Of a stretch of 43,747 nt of DNA, positions 7,372 to 15,305 are shown one piece after another. The stretch comes from Rhodobacter sp. (GTDB lineage: Bacteria; Pseudomonadota; Alphaproteobacteria; Rhodobacterales; Rhodobacteraceae): the NCBI GenBank assembly GCA_030066215.1, contig JASJCA010000025.1:1-43747 (forward strand), given 5' to 3'. Below the pieces are notes generated by a model. It worked only from the letters and a program-made list of their open reading frames with translations. It was not told where the DNA came from and ran no database searches. Position numbers and translations under genes: made by a program. Every line of letters begins with the position of its first letter. Position 1 is the first letter of the stretch.

Positions 7372-8855
7372 GCGCGCTTTCCAAGCTGACCATCGCCGAG
7401 GCCCGCGACCGCTTGCGCGCGGGCGAAGTGTCGGCGGTCGAGCTGACCGAGGCCTGCCTGGCCGAGATCGACGGCGCGCGGGCGTTGAACGCTTTTGTCC
7501 ACGACACGCCCGAGATCGCGCGCGCCCAGGCCGAAGCGGCGGACGCGCGGATCGCCGCGGGCGACGCGCCGGCAATGTGCGGCATTCCGGTCGGCATCAA
7601 GGACCTGTTCTGCACCCAGGGCGTGCCGAGCCAGGCGGGCTCGAAAATCCTCGAAGGCTTCCGGCCGGAGTACGAGTCGACCGTCACCCGCCAGCTCTTC
7701 GAGGCCGGCGCGGTGATGCTGGGCAAGCTCAACATGGACGAGTTCGCGATGGGCTCGTCGAACGAGACCTCGACCTATGGAAACGCCGTCAGCCCCTGGC
7801 GGCGGGGCAACGATGCAACACCGCTGACCCCCGGCGGGTCCTCAGGCGGTTCGGCCGCGGCGGTGGCGGCCGATCTCTGCCTCGCGGCGACCGGCACGGA
7901 CACCGGCGGCTCGATCCGGCAGCCGGCTGCCTTCGTCGGCATCACCGGGTTGAAGCCGACCTACGGGCGCTGTTCGCGCTGGGGCATCGTCGCGTTTGCC
8001 TCGTCGCTCGACCAGGCCGGGCCGATGACCAAATCGGTGCGCGACGCGGCGATCATGCTGCAGGCGATGGCGGGGCACGATCCGAAGGATTCGACCTCCG
8101 CCGATCTGCTCTTGCCCGATTTCGAGGCCGCGCTGACCGGCGACGTGCGCGGCAAGAAGATCGGGATCCCGCGCGAATACCGCATGGACGGCATGCCGGA
8201 GGAGATCGAGACGCTTTGGGCCCGGGGCGCCGAGATGCTGCGCGACGCCGGCGCCGAGATCGTCGACATCTCGCTGCCGCATACCAAATACGCGCTGCCG
8301 GCCTATTACGTGATCGCCCCGGCCGAGGCGTCGTCAAACCTCGCGCGTTACGACGGCGTGCGCTATGGCCGGCGGGCGCGGCTGGCCCAGGGCGACGGCG
8401 TCACCGAGATGTACGAAAAGACCCGCGCCGAGGGCTTCGGCCACGAGGTCCAGCGCCGGGTGATGATCGGCACCTACGTGCTGTCGGCGGGTTTCTACGA
8501 CGCCTATTACAACCGCGCCCGCCGGGTCCGCGCCCTGATCAAGCGCGACTTCGAACGGGCCTTCGCCGACGGCGTCGAGGCGATCCTGACGCCGGCCACG
8601 CCGTCGGCCGCCTTCGGATTGGGCGAGATCACCGATGCCGATCCGGTGCAGATGTACCTCAACGACGTCTTCACCGTGACCGTGAACCTCGCCGGGCTGC
8701 CGGGGATTTCGGTGCCGGCGGGGATTGACGCGCAAGGCCTGCCGCTGGGGCTGCAGCTGATCGGCCGGCCCTGGGACGAGGCCGACCTGCTGAACACCGC
8801 CTACGCGCTGGAAGGCGCCGCCGGGTTTGTTTCCAAACCGGCGAAATGGTGGTAG
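7368..8855 (+). CDS. gatA: Aspartyl/glutamyl-tRNA amidotransferase subunit A
   Basis: 495 residues, full length. An amidase-signature enzyme that releases ammonia from glutamine for tRNA-dependent transamidation. The catalytic triad is visible: Lys78 (VGIKDLF), cis-Ser158 ([10 protein letters not shown]) and nucleophile Ser182 ([10 protein letters not shown]). The C-terminal [19 protein letters not shown] is typical of GatA and separates it from general amidases. Overlaps gatC by four bases; the next lipoprotein gene starts about 35 bp after its stop on the same strand. Confidence 0.96.
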   Translation: MSALSKLTIAEARDRLRAGEVSAVELTEACLAEIDGARALNAFVHDTPEIARAQAEAADARIAAGDAPAMCGIPVGIKDLFCTQGVPSQAGSKILEGFRPEYESTVTRQLFEAGAVMLGKLNMDEFAMGSSNETSTYGNAVSPWRRGNDATPLTPGGSSGGSAAAVAADLCLAATGTDTGGSIRQPAAFVGITGLKPTYGRCSRWGIVAFASSLDQAGPMTKSVRDAAIMLQAMAGHDPKDSTSADLLLPDFEAALTGDVRGKKIGIPREYRMDGMPEEIETLWARGAEMLRDAGAEIVDISLPHTKYALPAYYVIAPAEASSNLARYDGVRYGRRARLAQGDGVTEMYEKTRAEGFGHEVQRRVMIGTYVLSAGFYDAYYNRARRVRALIKRDFERAFADGVEAILTPATPSAAFGLGEITDADPVQMYLNDVFTVTVNLAGLPGISVPAGIDAQGLPLGLQLIGRPWDEADLLNTAYALEGAAGFVSKPAKWW

Positions 8856-8890
8856 TAGGCGCCCAGGTGAAGCGGGCAGGGTGGTCGGTG

Positions 8891-9592
8891 ATGCGCAAAC
8901 TGGTGGTGTCGATGGCGGCGTTGGCGCTGGTGGCCTGCGCGCCGGCGGTGCCGGATTCGGGCGCTGACGGCGGCGTCGGCTTTGGCGATTACGACGACTA
9001 CAACGCCTACCGGATTGCCCGCGACGACGCCCTGTCGGACCGCACCCAGACCGTGCCGCCGCCGCCGCAGATCACCACGCTGCCGCCGCAGGACGCACCC
9101 GGGGTGCGGGCGGCGGCGACGCCGCCGGCGCCGGATTCGGACGCCACGCCGACAGGCGAGGGCGCCGAGCCCCCGACGCGTGTGATCACCGCGGACAACC
9201 CGCGGATCTCGGACGAGCAGGACTTTGGCGCCGTCTCGGACCGCGAGAGCATCGAAAGCGATGCCGAGCGTCTGCGGGCGCAGCGCCAGGCCTACCAGGT
9301 GATCGAGCCCACCGCGGTGCCAAGCCGGTCCGGCAATGCCGAGCCCAACGTGGTGCAATACGCGATCACCACGACCAACCCGGTGGGCCAGCGGCTCTAT
9401 CGGCGCAGCGTGCTGACCTCGTCGAAGAAACACCTGGCCAGTTGCGCTAAATACGCCTCGCCCGATCTGGCGCAGGAGGCGTTCCTGCGCGCCGGCGGTC
9501 CGGACCGCGACAAGCTGGGGCTCGACCCCGACGGCGACGGCTTCGCCTGCACCTGGGACCCGACCCAATACCGCCGCATCGCCCGCGGCTAG
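8891..9592 (+). CDS. Lipoprotein with C-terminal excalibur-type calcium-binding motif
   Basis: 233 residues from the ATG at 8891. A signal peptide (MRKLVVSMAALALVAC) ends in the lipobox LVAC with Cys16 as lipidation site. A long, low-complexity Pro/Ala/Asp-rich linker (about 40-110) follows, then a compact C-terminal domain with two Cys residues and LDPDGDGFACTWDP, matching the excalibur DxDxDGxxC pattern. The longer in-frame start at 8846 would bury the signal peptide and is rejected. The stop TAG at 9590-9592 directly abuts the GTG start of the amidase gene, so the two envelope proteins are co-translated; a role in cell-wall turnover is inference. Confidence 0.8.
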   Translation: MRKLVVSMAALALVACAPAVPDSGADGGVGFGDYDDYNAYRIARDDALSDRTQTVPPPPQITTLPPQDAPGVRAAATPPAPDSDATPTGEGAEPPTRVITADNPRISDEQDFGAVSDRESIESDAERLRAQRQAYQVIEPTAVPSRSGNAEPNVVQYAITTTNPVGQRLYRRSVLTSSKKHLASCAKYASPDLAQEAFLRAGGPDRDKLGLDPDGDGFACTWDPTQYRRIARG

Positions 9593-10309
9593 GTGATCTC
9601 GCACCCCTCGCCCAATTTCGGAGACCGGCGTGACGGCGCGCGGCCCGATCTGGTGGTTCTGCACTACACCGCGATGCCGACGGCGGACGGCGCGCTGGCG
9701 TGGCTTTGCGATCCCGCCAGCGAGGTCTCGGCGCATTACCTGATCGCGAAGACCGGCGAGACCTATCGCGTGGTCGAGGAAGACCGGCGTGCCTGGCATG
9801 CCGGGGCCGGGGCCTGGGGCGCCGTGCGCGATGTCAATTCGCGCTCGATCGGGATCGAACTCGACAACATCGGCGCGGAGCCGTTCCCCGAGCCGCAGAT
9901 GGCAGCGCTCGAGGCGCTGTTGCGCGACATCGTGCAGCGCTGGTCGATCCCGCCGGAGCGGGTCATCGCCCATTCCGACATGGCGCCGGGGCGCAAGATC
10001 GACCCCGGCGCACGGTTCGACTGGGCGCGGCTGGCGCGCCAGGGCCTGTCCGTCCGGACGGGTCCTTCATCGGATCCTTCCGGACCATCTTCGCAGGAGA
10101 AGGCGCTCGAAGAGGCCGACGAACAGGCATTTCGCGATGCCGCGCGGGCGTTCGGCTACACCGCCGAGGCGCCGACCGAGGCCATCTTGCGCGCGGTGCG
10201 GCAGCGGTTTCGGCCCTGGGCCGAGGGTCCGCTGGCGGCGGCGGACCTCGCCGTGATGCAGGACCTGGCGACGCGGTTTCCCGTTGACCGGGGGGCGGCG
10301 GGTGCTTAG
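9593..10309 (+). CDS. N-acetylmuramoyl-L-alanine amidase (Amidase_2, AmiD-like)
   Basis: 238 residues, GTG start immediately after the preceding stop codon. It cleaves the bond between N-acetylmuramic acid and L-alanine in peptidoglycan or its fragments. Zinc-ligand regions are LVVLHYTAM (His24), RAWHAGAGAW (His about 68) and VIAHSDMAPGRKIDPG (His about 125 with the DPG loop). A C-terminal helical tail (about 165-232, with RAFGYTAE..RQRFRPW) is the peptidoglycan-binding-like extension of AmiD-type enzymes. No signal peptide is visible, so a cytosolic recycling role or export by another route is possible. Confidence 0.9.
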   Translation: MISHPSPNFGDRRDGARPDLVVLHYTAMPTADGALAWLCDPASEVSAHYLIAKTGETYRVVEEDRRAWHAGAGAWGAVRDVNSRSIGIELDNIGAEPFPEPQMAALEALLRDIVQRWSIPPERVIAHSDMAPGRKIDPGARFDWARLARQGLSVRTGPSSDPSGPSSQEKALEEADEQAFRDAARAFGYTAEAPTEAILRAVRQRFRPWAEGPLAAADLAVMQDLATRFPVDRGAAGA

Positions 10310-10311
10310 GT
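10284..10311 (+). promoter_or_regulatory. Candidate promoter of RNase P RNA
   Basis: TTGACC (10284-10289), 16-bp spacer, TTAGGT (10306-10311). It overlaps the end and stop codon of the amidase gene and places the start point within a few bases of the first P1 base at 10319. The -35 is good, the -10 weak. Confidence 0.4.
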
Positions 10312-10318
10312 GAGCTTT

Positions 10319-10769
10319 GCGCGGATGGCCGGATGGTCGCTGCGCCATGGTCTTGGACGGAAACGGTACCCTCTCGTCGGAACCTGACGGCTCTGCCGTC
10401 AGAACCCGACTGCCGGGCGCCACGTTTTCGATCCTCGAAAACGTGGCGTAGAGGAAAGTCCGGACTCCACAAGGCGACGGTGCCGGGTAACGCCCGGCCG
10501 GGGCAACCCGAGGGAAAGCGCCACAGAAATCAGACCGCCGGTTTCGACCGGTAAGGGTGAAACGGTGGGGTAAGAGCCCACCGCGGGCCTGGCAACAGGC
10601 TCGGCACGGCAAGCCCCACCGGGAGCAATGCCGAATAGGGACCCCGCACGGGCCGCCTTGGCCCGGGGTCCGGGTAGGCAGCTAAAGGTGCCCAGCAATG
10701 GACACCACAGAGGAATGGCCATCGCCGGGCCCCGCCCGGTACAGAATCCGGCTTACAGGCCATCCGCGC
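10319..10769 (+). ncRNA. rnpB: RNase P RNA, bacterial type A
   Basis: Catalytic RNA that matures the 5' ends of tRNAs. The ends pair exactly as helix P1: GCGCGGATGGCC (10319-10330) with GGCCATCCGCGC (10758-10769). The near-universal GAGGAAAGTCCGG is at 10451-10463, and CACAGAAA, GGTAAGGGTGAAACGGTG, ACAGAATCCGGCTTA and other core words are present in order. About 451 nt, somewhat long. The extra length lies between 10335 and 10450, where two strong stem-loops occur (10376-10410 and 10418-10448) in the position of P3. Small open frames within it are spurious. Confidence 0.96.
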
Positions 10770-10841
10770 GTTTCTCTGATCGGACGGTTTCGAATTGTGC
10801 GCCTGCGGCGCGCCGGTTTGGTTGCGCCCGCCTGCGGCGGT

Positions 10842-10878
10842 CGCGGTGTGCGAGGGGTTCCACCCCTCGCACACCGCG
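10842..10878 (+). terminator. Perfect 17-bp-stem hairpin after RNase P RNA
   Basis: CGCGGTGTGCGAGGGGT (10842-10858), loop TCC, then its exact reverse complement (10862-10878). It begins about 72 bp after the end of the RNase P RNA. There is no T-run, so it may be a processing or 3'-end-stabilising hairpin rather than a classic terminator. It is followed directly by the word GAGATATTTGCGGCCAGATG, discussed as a dispersed motif. Confidence 0.55.
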
Positions 10879-10920
10879 AGATATTTGCGGCCAGATGAAG
10901 GAGCCTTTCGGGGAATGCGG

Positions 10921-10948
10921 TTGACTTGCGCGGGCGGGCGGGTAAATA
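10921..10948 (+). promoter_or_regulatory. Candidate promoter of rpmG
   Basis: TTGACT (10921-10926), 16-bp spacer, TAAATA (10943-10948), about 57 bp upstream of the rpmG ATG. The -35 is near-consensus and the spacing is normal for a housekeeping sigma factor. Confidence 0.45.
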
Positions 10949-11004
10949 GCGGCTTCTGAGATAGTCCGGGCCGGCCGCGCCGCCCGAGCGATGGAGCAAG
11001 GACG

Positions 11005-11172
11005 ATGGCGAAGCCCACCACGATCAAGATCCGGCTGAACTCGACCGCCGATACCGGGCACTTCTATGTGACCAAGAAGAACTCGCGCACGATGACCGAG
11101 AAGATGGTGGTGCGCAAATACGACCCGGTGGCGCGCAAGCATGTCGAGTACAAGGAAGGCAAGATCAAGTAG
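11005..11172 (+). CDS. rpmG: 50S ribosomal protein L33
   Basis: 55 residues: [20 protein letters not shown], then YVTKKNSRT and a basic C-terminus ending YKEGKIK. Small, very basic, full length, and without the four zinc-binding cysteines, so it is the zinc-independent (C-minus) form of L33. Part of the large ribosomal subunit near the E site. AAGGAC lies just upstream of the ATG. It stands alone between its own promoter and a strong terminator, and follows the RNase P RNA gene. Confidence 0.95.
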   Translation: MAKPTTIKIRLNSTADTGHFYVTKKNSRTMTEKMVVRKYDPVARKHVEYKEGKIK

Positions 11173-11196
11173 ACCTTTCTCGCAGACGACGACGAA

Positions 11197-11222
11197 GCCG
11201 CGCCGGAGAGCGCGGCTTTTTT
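11197..11222 (+). terminator. Rho-independent terminator of rpmG
   Basis: GCCGCGC (11197-11203), loop CGGAGA, GCGCGGC (11210-11216), followed by TTTTTT. Twenty-four bases after the rpmG stop codon. Confidence 0.88.
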
Positions 11223-11238
11223 CGTTTTGGAGTGCATC

Positions 11239-11658
11239 GTGGCGCATTGCGAGTTCTGCCGAATTGCACAAGGCACGGCACCGGCGGCTGTGGCATTCGC
11301 CTCTGCTCGTGTGGTCGCCTTTGCGGATCGCCGCCCGATCCGGCCCGGACATGTGCAGGTGATCCCTCGATGTCATGTGGAAAGCTTTGATGACCTGGAC
11401 GAGGACTTGGCCGCCGAGATCATCCTGCTGGGTCAGCGCATCGCGAGAGCGCAGAAGCGGATCTATGGTGTGCGCCGCGTCGGCTTTGTGTTCACAGGCA
11501 ACGATGTACCCCATGCGCACGCGCATTTGATCCCGCTTCATGCGGCGGACGACGTGACATCGGCCCGTTACAGCGATCCGGGCGTGCCCTGGGCGGGTGC
11601 GGAGGACAGGCGCGAGACGGCACGCCAGTTGCGCGCCGCGCTCAACGGCCTATCTTGA
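11239..11658 (+). CDS. HIT family nucleotide-binding protein
   Basis: 139 residues. The catalytic histidine triad HAHAHLIPL (His92, His94, His96) near the C-terminus and the substrate loop RPIRPGHVQVIPRCHVESF define the HIT superfamily (nucleotidyl hydrolases such as Hint, which act on AMP-linked substrates). Two Cys in the opening HCEFCRIAQG match the usual HIT N-terminus 'CxFC'. The GTG at 11239 is preferred because GGAG sits six bases upstream; a TTG at 11227 in the same frame would add four residues. Followed four bases later by the GNAT gene, so the two form a short operon after the rpmG terminator. Confidence 0.88.
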   Translation: MAHCEFCRIAQGTAPAAVAFASARVVAFADRRPIRPGHVQVIPRCHVESFDDLDEDLAAEIILLGQRIARAQKRIYGVRRVGFVFTGNDVPHAHAHLIPLHAADDVTSARYSDPGVPWAGAEDRRETARQLRAALNGLS

Positions 11659-11662
11659 TCGG

Positions 11663-12151
11663 GTGACGGACGTGCTGACGATACGCCCCTCGACGCCGGC
11701 CGATATGCCGGCGTTGGATGCGATGTTCGCGCGCAGCTACCCCAAGCTTTTGAAGGCCGACTACCCGCCCTCGACATTGGTCTTGGCACTGCCGATCATC
11801 AGCCGGGCGCAGCCGGGCCTTGTGCGGTCGGGGACGTTCTATGTCGCCGAGACGGAGGCGGACGGGATTGTCGGGGCCGGAGGTTGGACGCCGCGAAGGA
11901 GGGCCGGTGCGGCCGATGTGCGCCATGTGGTGACTGACGACCGGCACACGCGGCGCGGGGTGGGACGGGCGATTTTGGCGCGGGTTTTCGAAGACGCGCG
12001 GGCGGTTGGAGTGCAAGTGATGGATTGCCAATCGACTCGTACGGCGGTGCCGTTTTATCAGGCGATCGGGTTCACGGCCCTGGGGCCGATCGAAGTGGCG
12101 CTGGCGCCGGGGATCAGCTTTTCGGCGATTCAGATGCAGCGGCGATTGTAA
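11663..12151 (+). CDS. GNAT family N-acetyltransferase
   Basis: 162 residues from GTG 11663 (reads MTDVLTIRPSTPADMPALDA). The acetyl-CoA pyrophosphate loop is at about 93-104 (DRHTRRGVGRAILARVF, the RxxGxG/A motif), followed by a typical beta5 and 'PFYQAIGF' near the C-terminus. Substrate cannot be told. The upstream part of the same frame (from 11597) lies inside the HIT gene and is not used. Starts four bases after the HIT stop. Confidence 0.85.
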   Translation: MTDVLTIRPSTPADMPALDAMFARSYPKLLKADYPPSTLVLALPIISRAQPGLVRSGTFYVAETEADGIVGAGGWTPRRRAGAADVRHVVTDDRHTRRGVGRAILARVFEDARAVGVQVMDCQSTRTAVPFYQAIGFTALGPIEVALAPGISFSAIQMQRRL

Positions 12152-12215
12152 CGGCCCGGCGGCCGCGAGCGTGTTCCAACACCAGCGTCGAACAGCAGTA
12201 CCCACCAAACGAAAC

Positions 12216-12237
12216 GGGCCGGCGCAACGGCCGGCCC
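12216..12237 (-). terminator. Terminator of the BI-1 family gene
   Basis: On the minus strand GGGCCGGC, loop CGTTGC, GCCGGCCC, then GTTTCGTTT. Lies 27 bases past the stop of the minus-strand gene and 65 past the convergent GNAT gene, so it may serve both. Confidence 0.75.
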
Positions 12238-12263
12238 ATCTGTGGTTCTGTTGATCCTGTGCG

Positions 12264-13004
12264 CTATTCGCGGCTGCCGAGGAACTGCAGCAGGAACATG
12301 AAGAGGTTGATGAAGTCGAGATAGAGATTCAACGCCCCCATGATCGCCGACTTGCCCAGCCACTCGCTGTCCATCGCATGCGCGTGTTGGATGTAGTCGT
12401 TCTTGATCTTCTGCGTGTCATAGGCGGTCAGGCCGGCGAAGATCAGCACCCCGAGGATCGAAATCGCGAAGTGGATCGCGGGCGAACCCAGGAAGATGTT
12501 GATGATCGAGGCGACGATCAGGCCGATCACGCCCATGATCAGGAACGAGCCCCAGCCCGAGATGTCCTTCTTCGTCGTGTAGCCCCATAGCGAGAGGCCT
12601 GCGAACGAGATCGACGTCACCAGGAAGGTCTGCGCGATCGAGATGCCGGTGAAGGCCGCGAAGATCCACGCGATCGACAGGCCCATTGCTGCGGCGAAGG
12701 TGTAGAAGAACAGTTGCGCGCCCGCCGCCGACAGCCGGTTGATCATCGCACCGAAGGCGAAGACCATGATCAGCGGCAGGAACATCGCGATCCACCCGAG
12801 GATATTCGGGCTCAGCGTGATCGGGTCGCGGAAGATCGACAGTAGCGCGTCGTTCGTTCCCACCGCCCAGGCCACTGCGGCGGTCATCAGAAGGCCCACG
12901 GACATCGTGCCGTAGACCTTGTTCATATGGGCCCGCAGGCCCTCGTCGATCTCGGCCTGGCGGACGCCAATCGAAGCCGCCCGAGCCGTTTGATAGTCAG
13001 CCAT
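12264..13004 (-). CDS. Bax inhibitor-1/YccA family membrane protein
   Basis: 246 residues with seven hydrophobic helices. YNTxx-type opening MADYQTARAASIGVRQAEID, the central SxxFAGLSLWGYTTKKDISGWG and the end AILGALNLYLDFINLFMFLLQ-like segment are family marks. Bacterial members (YccA, YbhL, BsYetJ) act in the inner membrane; YccA modulates the FtsH protease and YetJ is a pH-sensitive calcium leak. The exact role here is unknown. Single-gene unit with its own terminator. Confidence 0.92.
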   Translation of the reverse strand: MADYQTARAASIGVRQAEIDEGLRAHMNKVYGTMSVGLLMTAAVAWAVGTNDALLSIFRDPITLSPNILGWIAMFLPLIMVFAFGAMINRLSAAGAQLFFYTFAAAMGLSIAWIFAAFTGISIAQTFLVTSISFAGLSLWGYTTKKDISGWGSFLIMGVIGLIVASIINIFLGSPAIHFAISILGVLIFAGLTAYDTQKIKNDYIQHAHAMDSEWLGKSAIMGALNLYLDFINLFMFLLQFLGSRE

Positions 13005-13134
13005 GTATCGCCTCCAGAAACTTACCGTCGTGCGGCCGTCTCAAACAGCCACCCTCGCGATGAAATATCGGCGAGGGCGGCCAGGATTTCAAGGCTTTCG
13101 ACGGTGAAAGCTGACTCGATTTCTCAGCTTTTGC

Positions 13135-13359
13135 TCAGCGCAACCAGTGGGCGGGCACGTCCCAGACCGGGCGCTTGGCTTCAATCGTCGCCTCGGCTTG
13201 ACTGACCCCGATGTCGCGCAACGCGGCCTCGTCGAGCCTGGCCAGGGCCCGGCGCTGCCGCCAGGCCGCCTCGGCAGCGAGAAGCCGGCCGAAAAACCCC
13301 TTGAAAACAGGGCGGTGGGACGGGATGGTGTGGATTTGGCTGCGCGTCGTCATGGTCAT
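13135..13359 (-). CDS. DUF1127 domain small protein
   Basis: 74 residues, MTMTTRSQIHTIPSHRPVFK..., basic. The C-terminal helix-pair RRALARLDEAALRDIGVSQA is the DUF1127 signature, a small RNA-associated arginine-rich family common in alphaproteobacteria (linked elsewhere to phosphate, RNA turnover and stress). The start is the ATG at 13359, with AAGGAA just upstream; a second in-frame ATG at 13353 has better spacing to the same site. Divergent from the LysR gene, with 118 bp between starts. Confidence 0.85.
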   Translation of the reverse strand: MTMTTRSQIHTIPSHRPVFKGFFGRLLAAEAAWRQRRALARLDEAALRDIGVSQAEATIEAKRPVWDVPAHWLR

Positions 13360-13405
13360 GTTCCTTTCTCGATCGTGAACGATGAACCCCTTTTCATCAT
13401 TTTCC

Positions 13406-13434
13406 TTGATGTACATGGCAGATCGTGTTGTATT
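13406..13434 (+). promoter_or_regulatory. Candidate promoter of the LysR-type gene
   Basis: TTGATG (13406-13411), 17-bp spacer, TGTATT (13429-13434), about 44 bp before the ATG at 13478. It lies in the AT-richer region shared with the divergent DUF1127 gene. Confidence 0.35.
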
Positions 13435-13477
13435 CTTCCAATGAATGTTTTTGAGCCAATCCATCACGAGAGGTGAT

Positions 13478-14359
13478 ATGCCGCGCAATCTGGATATGAC
13501 CGCGCTTCGGTCTTTTGTCACCGTCGCCGATACAGGCGGCGTCACCCGGGCCTCGGGGTTTCTGAACCTGACACAATCGGCGGTGTCGATGCAGCTCAAA
13601 CGTCTGGAAGAAGCGTTGGGATTGCAGCTTTTGGACCGCTCGGCGCGGACGATCGCGTTGACCGCGGCGGGCGAACAGATGTTGGGGTATGCGCGCCGTA
13701 TGTTGGATCTCAACGACGAGGTGTTGTCGCGCCTGACCGATCAGGAATTTGAGGGCAAGATCGTGCTGGGCGTGCCGCATGACATCGTCTATCCGGCGAT
13801 CCCGCAAGTGCTGAACCGCTTCAACGCGGATTTCCCGCGGGTAAAGGTGCAGCTGGTGTCGTCCTACACCAACCGGTTGAAGTCGCTCTTCGCCAGCGGC
13901 GGCTGCGACATGATCCTAACCACGGAAATCGAGCCGGACGCCGGCGGCGAGTCGCTGGCGACGATCCCGCTCAGGTGGGTCGGTGCGCCGGGCGGAAAGG
14001 CTTGGCGGCAAGCGCCCCTGCGCGTGGCGTTCTGCGACCATTGCCGGTTCCGGCAGCCGGCGCTTCGGGCCTTGGACGAGGCCGGTATCCCGTGGGAAAT
14101 CGCCATCGAATCGGGATCCGACCGCGCCATCGAGGCGACGATCAGCGCCGATCTGGCGGTCGGGGCAATGCTTGTGGGCACCGAACCGCCGCAGATCGAG
14201 CCGGTTGCCGACGGCGGCGCCTTGCCCGATCTGGCAGCGCAGCAAATCAACCTGTATGCCGCCGAAGTTCCCGCGGGGCCCGCCGCGCCGGAACTGGCGG
14301 CGATGATCCGGCAAGCCTATGCGGCGCTTTCGGCGCCTAACGTGGTGAAATTCGGATAA
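13478..14359 (+). CDS. LysR family transcriptional regulator
   Basis: 293 residues. N-terminal winged helix (about 5-63: MTALRSFVTVADTGGVTRASGFLNLTQSAVSMQLKRLEEALG split here only by description) with the classic 'TQSAVSMQLKRLE' recognition helix, then a two-lobed effector-binding domain (about 90-293). ATG 13478 follows GAGAGGTGAT; a longer frame from 13445 lacks a ribosome-binding site. LysR proteins often control the divergent neighbour, here DUF1127, and themselves. The gene's last 23 bp overlap the 3' end of the convergent quinone oxidoreductase gene. Confidence 0.92.
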   Translation: MPRNLDMTALRSFVTVADTGGVTRASGFLNLTQSAVSMQLKRLEEALGLQLLDRSARTIALTAAGEQMLGYARRMLDLNDEVLSRLTDQEFEGKIVLGVPHDIVYPAIPQVLNRFNADFPRVKVQLVSSYTNRLKSLFASGGCDMILTTEIEPDAGGESLATIPLRWVGAPGGKAWRQAPLRVAFCDHCRFRQPALRALDEAGIPWEIAIESGSDRAIEATISADLAVGAMLVGTEPPQIEPVADGGALPDLAAQQINLYAAEVPAGPAAPELAAMIRQAYAALSAPNVVKFG

Positions 14360-15305
14360 CGACCTTGCCGGTGACCTTGCGGTCGCGCAGTAACTCCAGC
14401 CCTTCGGCGGCCTGTTCGAAGGGTAGGACGTGGCCGATATGGGGTTTCAGCCGGCCCTCGGCATACCACGACAGCAGGGTGCGCAAGCTGTCGTCTAGGA
14501 TATCTGGCGCAAAGCGCAGGTAGCCGCCCCAATTGAGGCCGATCACATCCACGTTTTTGACCATCAATATGTTGGCCGGGATCTGCGGGATGTCGCCGCT
14601 GGCAAAACCAATGACCAGGAGGCGGCCCTGCGGCTTGATTGCGCGGAACCCGGCCTGAAAGGCGTCTCCGCCGACCGGGTCATAGACGACATCGGCCCGG
14701 CCGAGTCCGCGCAGGGTCTCCACCAGATCGCCGCCGTCGCTGTCCACCAGTTCGTCGGCGCCGGCAGCCTTGGCGACCTGCAGCCGTTCGGGCCCCCGGG
14801 CGACGGCGATAATGCGTGCGCCCATCGCCTTGCCGATCTCGACGGCGCTCAGTCCGACGCCACCAGCTGCGCCGAAGACCACCAACGTCTCGCCGGGCTG
14901 AAGCCGGGCGCGATGGTCCAAGGCAAGGTGGCTGGTGCCGTAGGCGACGGCGAACCCGGCGGCGTCGGTGCTTGGCATCGCCTCCGGGAGGGGCAGGCAG
15001 CGTGCGGCCGGGAAGCAACCCGTGGTCGCCAGCCCGCCGTGTCCGGCATAGATGGCAACGCGCGTCCCGGTCGGCGGTCCGACAGTGTCGCGACCGAGCG
15101 CGTCGACCACCCCGGCGAGCTCCATGCCCAGCGTCACGGGCGGTATGGGACGCTCTTGATAGCGGCCCTCGATCATCAGGAGGTCTGCGAAGTTCAGGCC
15201 GCAGGCCTCGACACGGACCCGAACTTCGCCCGGACCGGGCTCTGGCGTCGGCAGATCGCGAAATTGCGGCGTCGATCCGTAGTCGGCAATTTGAAACGCC
15301 CGCAT
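14337..15305 (-). CDS. NADPH:quinone oxidoreductase, zinc-independent MDR family
   Basis: 322 residues. GroES-like N-terminal domain (about 25-110, with LRDLPTPEPGPGEVRVRVEACGLNFAD-type segment and NFADLLMIEGRYQ), then a Rossmann domain with VFGAAGGVGLSAVEIGKA (about 147-164) for NADPH. The catalytic-zinc cysteine region typical of alcohol dehydrogenases is absent, so quinone reductase or enoyl reductase chemistry is expected; the substrate is not known. Convergent with, and overlapping by 23 bp, the LysR gene; its promoter side faces the XRE regulator gene. Confidence 0.9.
   Translation of the reverse strand: MRAFQIADYGSTPQFRDLPTPEPGPGEVRVRVEACGLNFADLLMIEGRYQERPIPPVTLGMELAGVVDALGRDTVGPPTGTRVAIYAGHGGLATTGCFPAARCLPLPEAMPSTDAAGFAVAYGTSHLALDHRARLQPGETLVVFGAAGGVGLSAVEIGKAMGARIIAVARGPERLQVAKAAGADELVDSDGGDLVETLRGLGRADVVYDPVGGDAFQAGFRAIKPQGRLLVIGFASGDIPQIPANILMVKNVDVIGLNWGGYLRFAPDILDDSLRTLLSWYAEGRLKPHIGHVLPFEQAAEGLELLRDRKVTGKVVIRISPR

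Noticed and set aside
8846..8890. Upstream start for the lipoprotein
   Set aside because: It would put 15 residues before a clean signal peptide and lipobox; the ATG at 8891 fits export.
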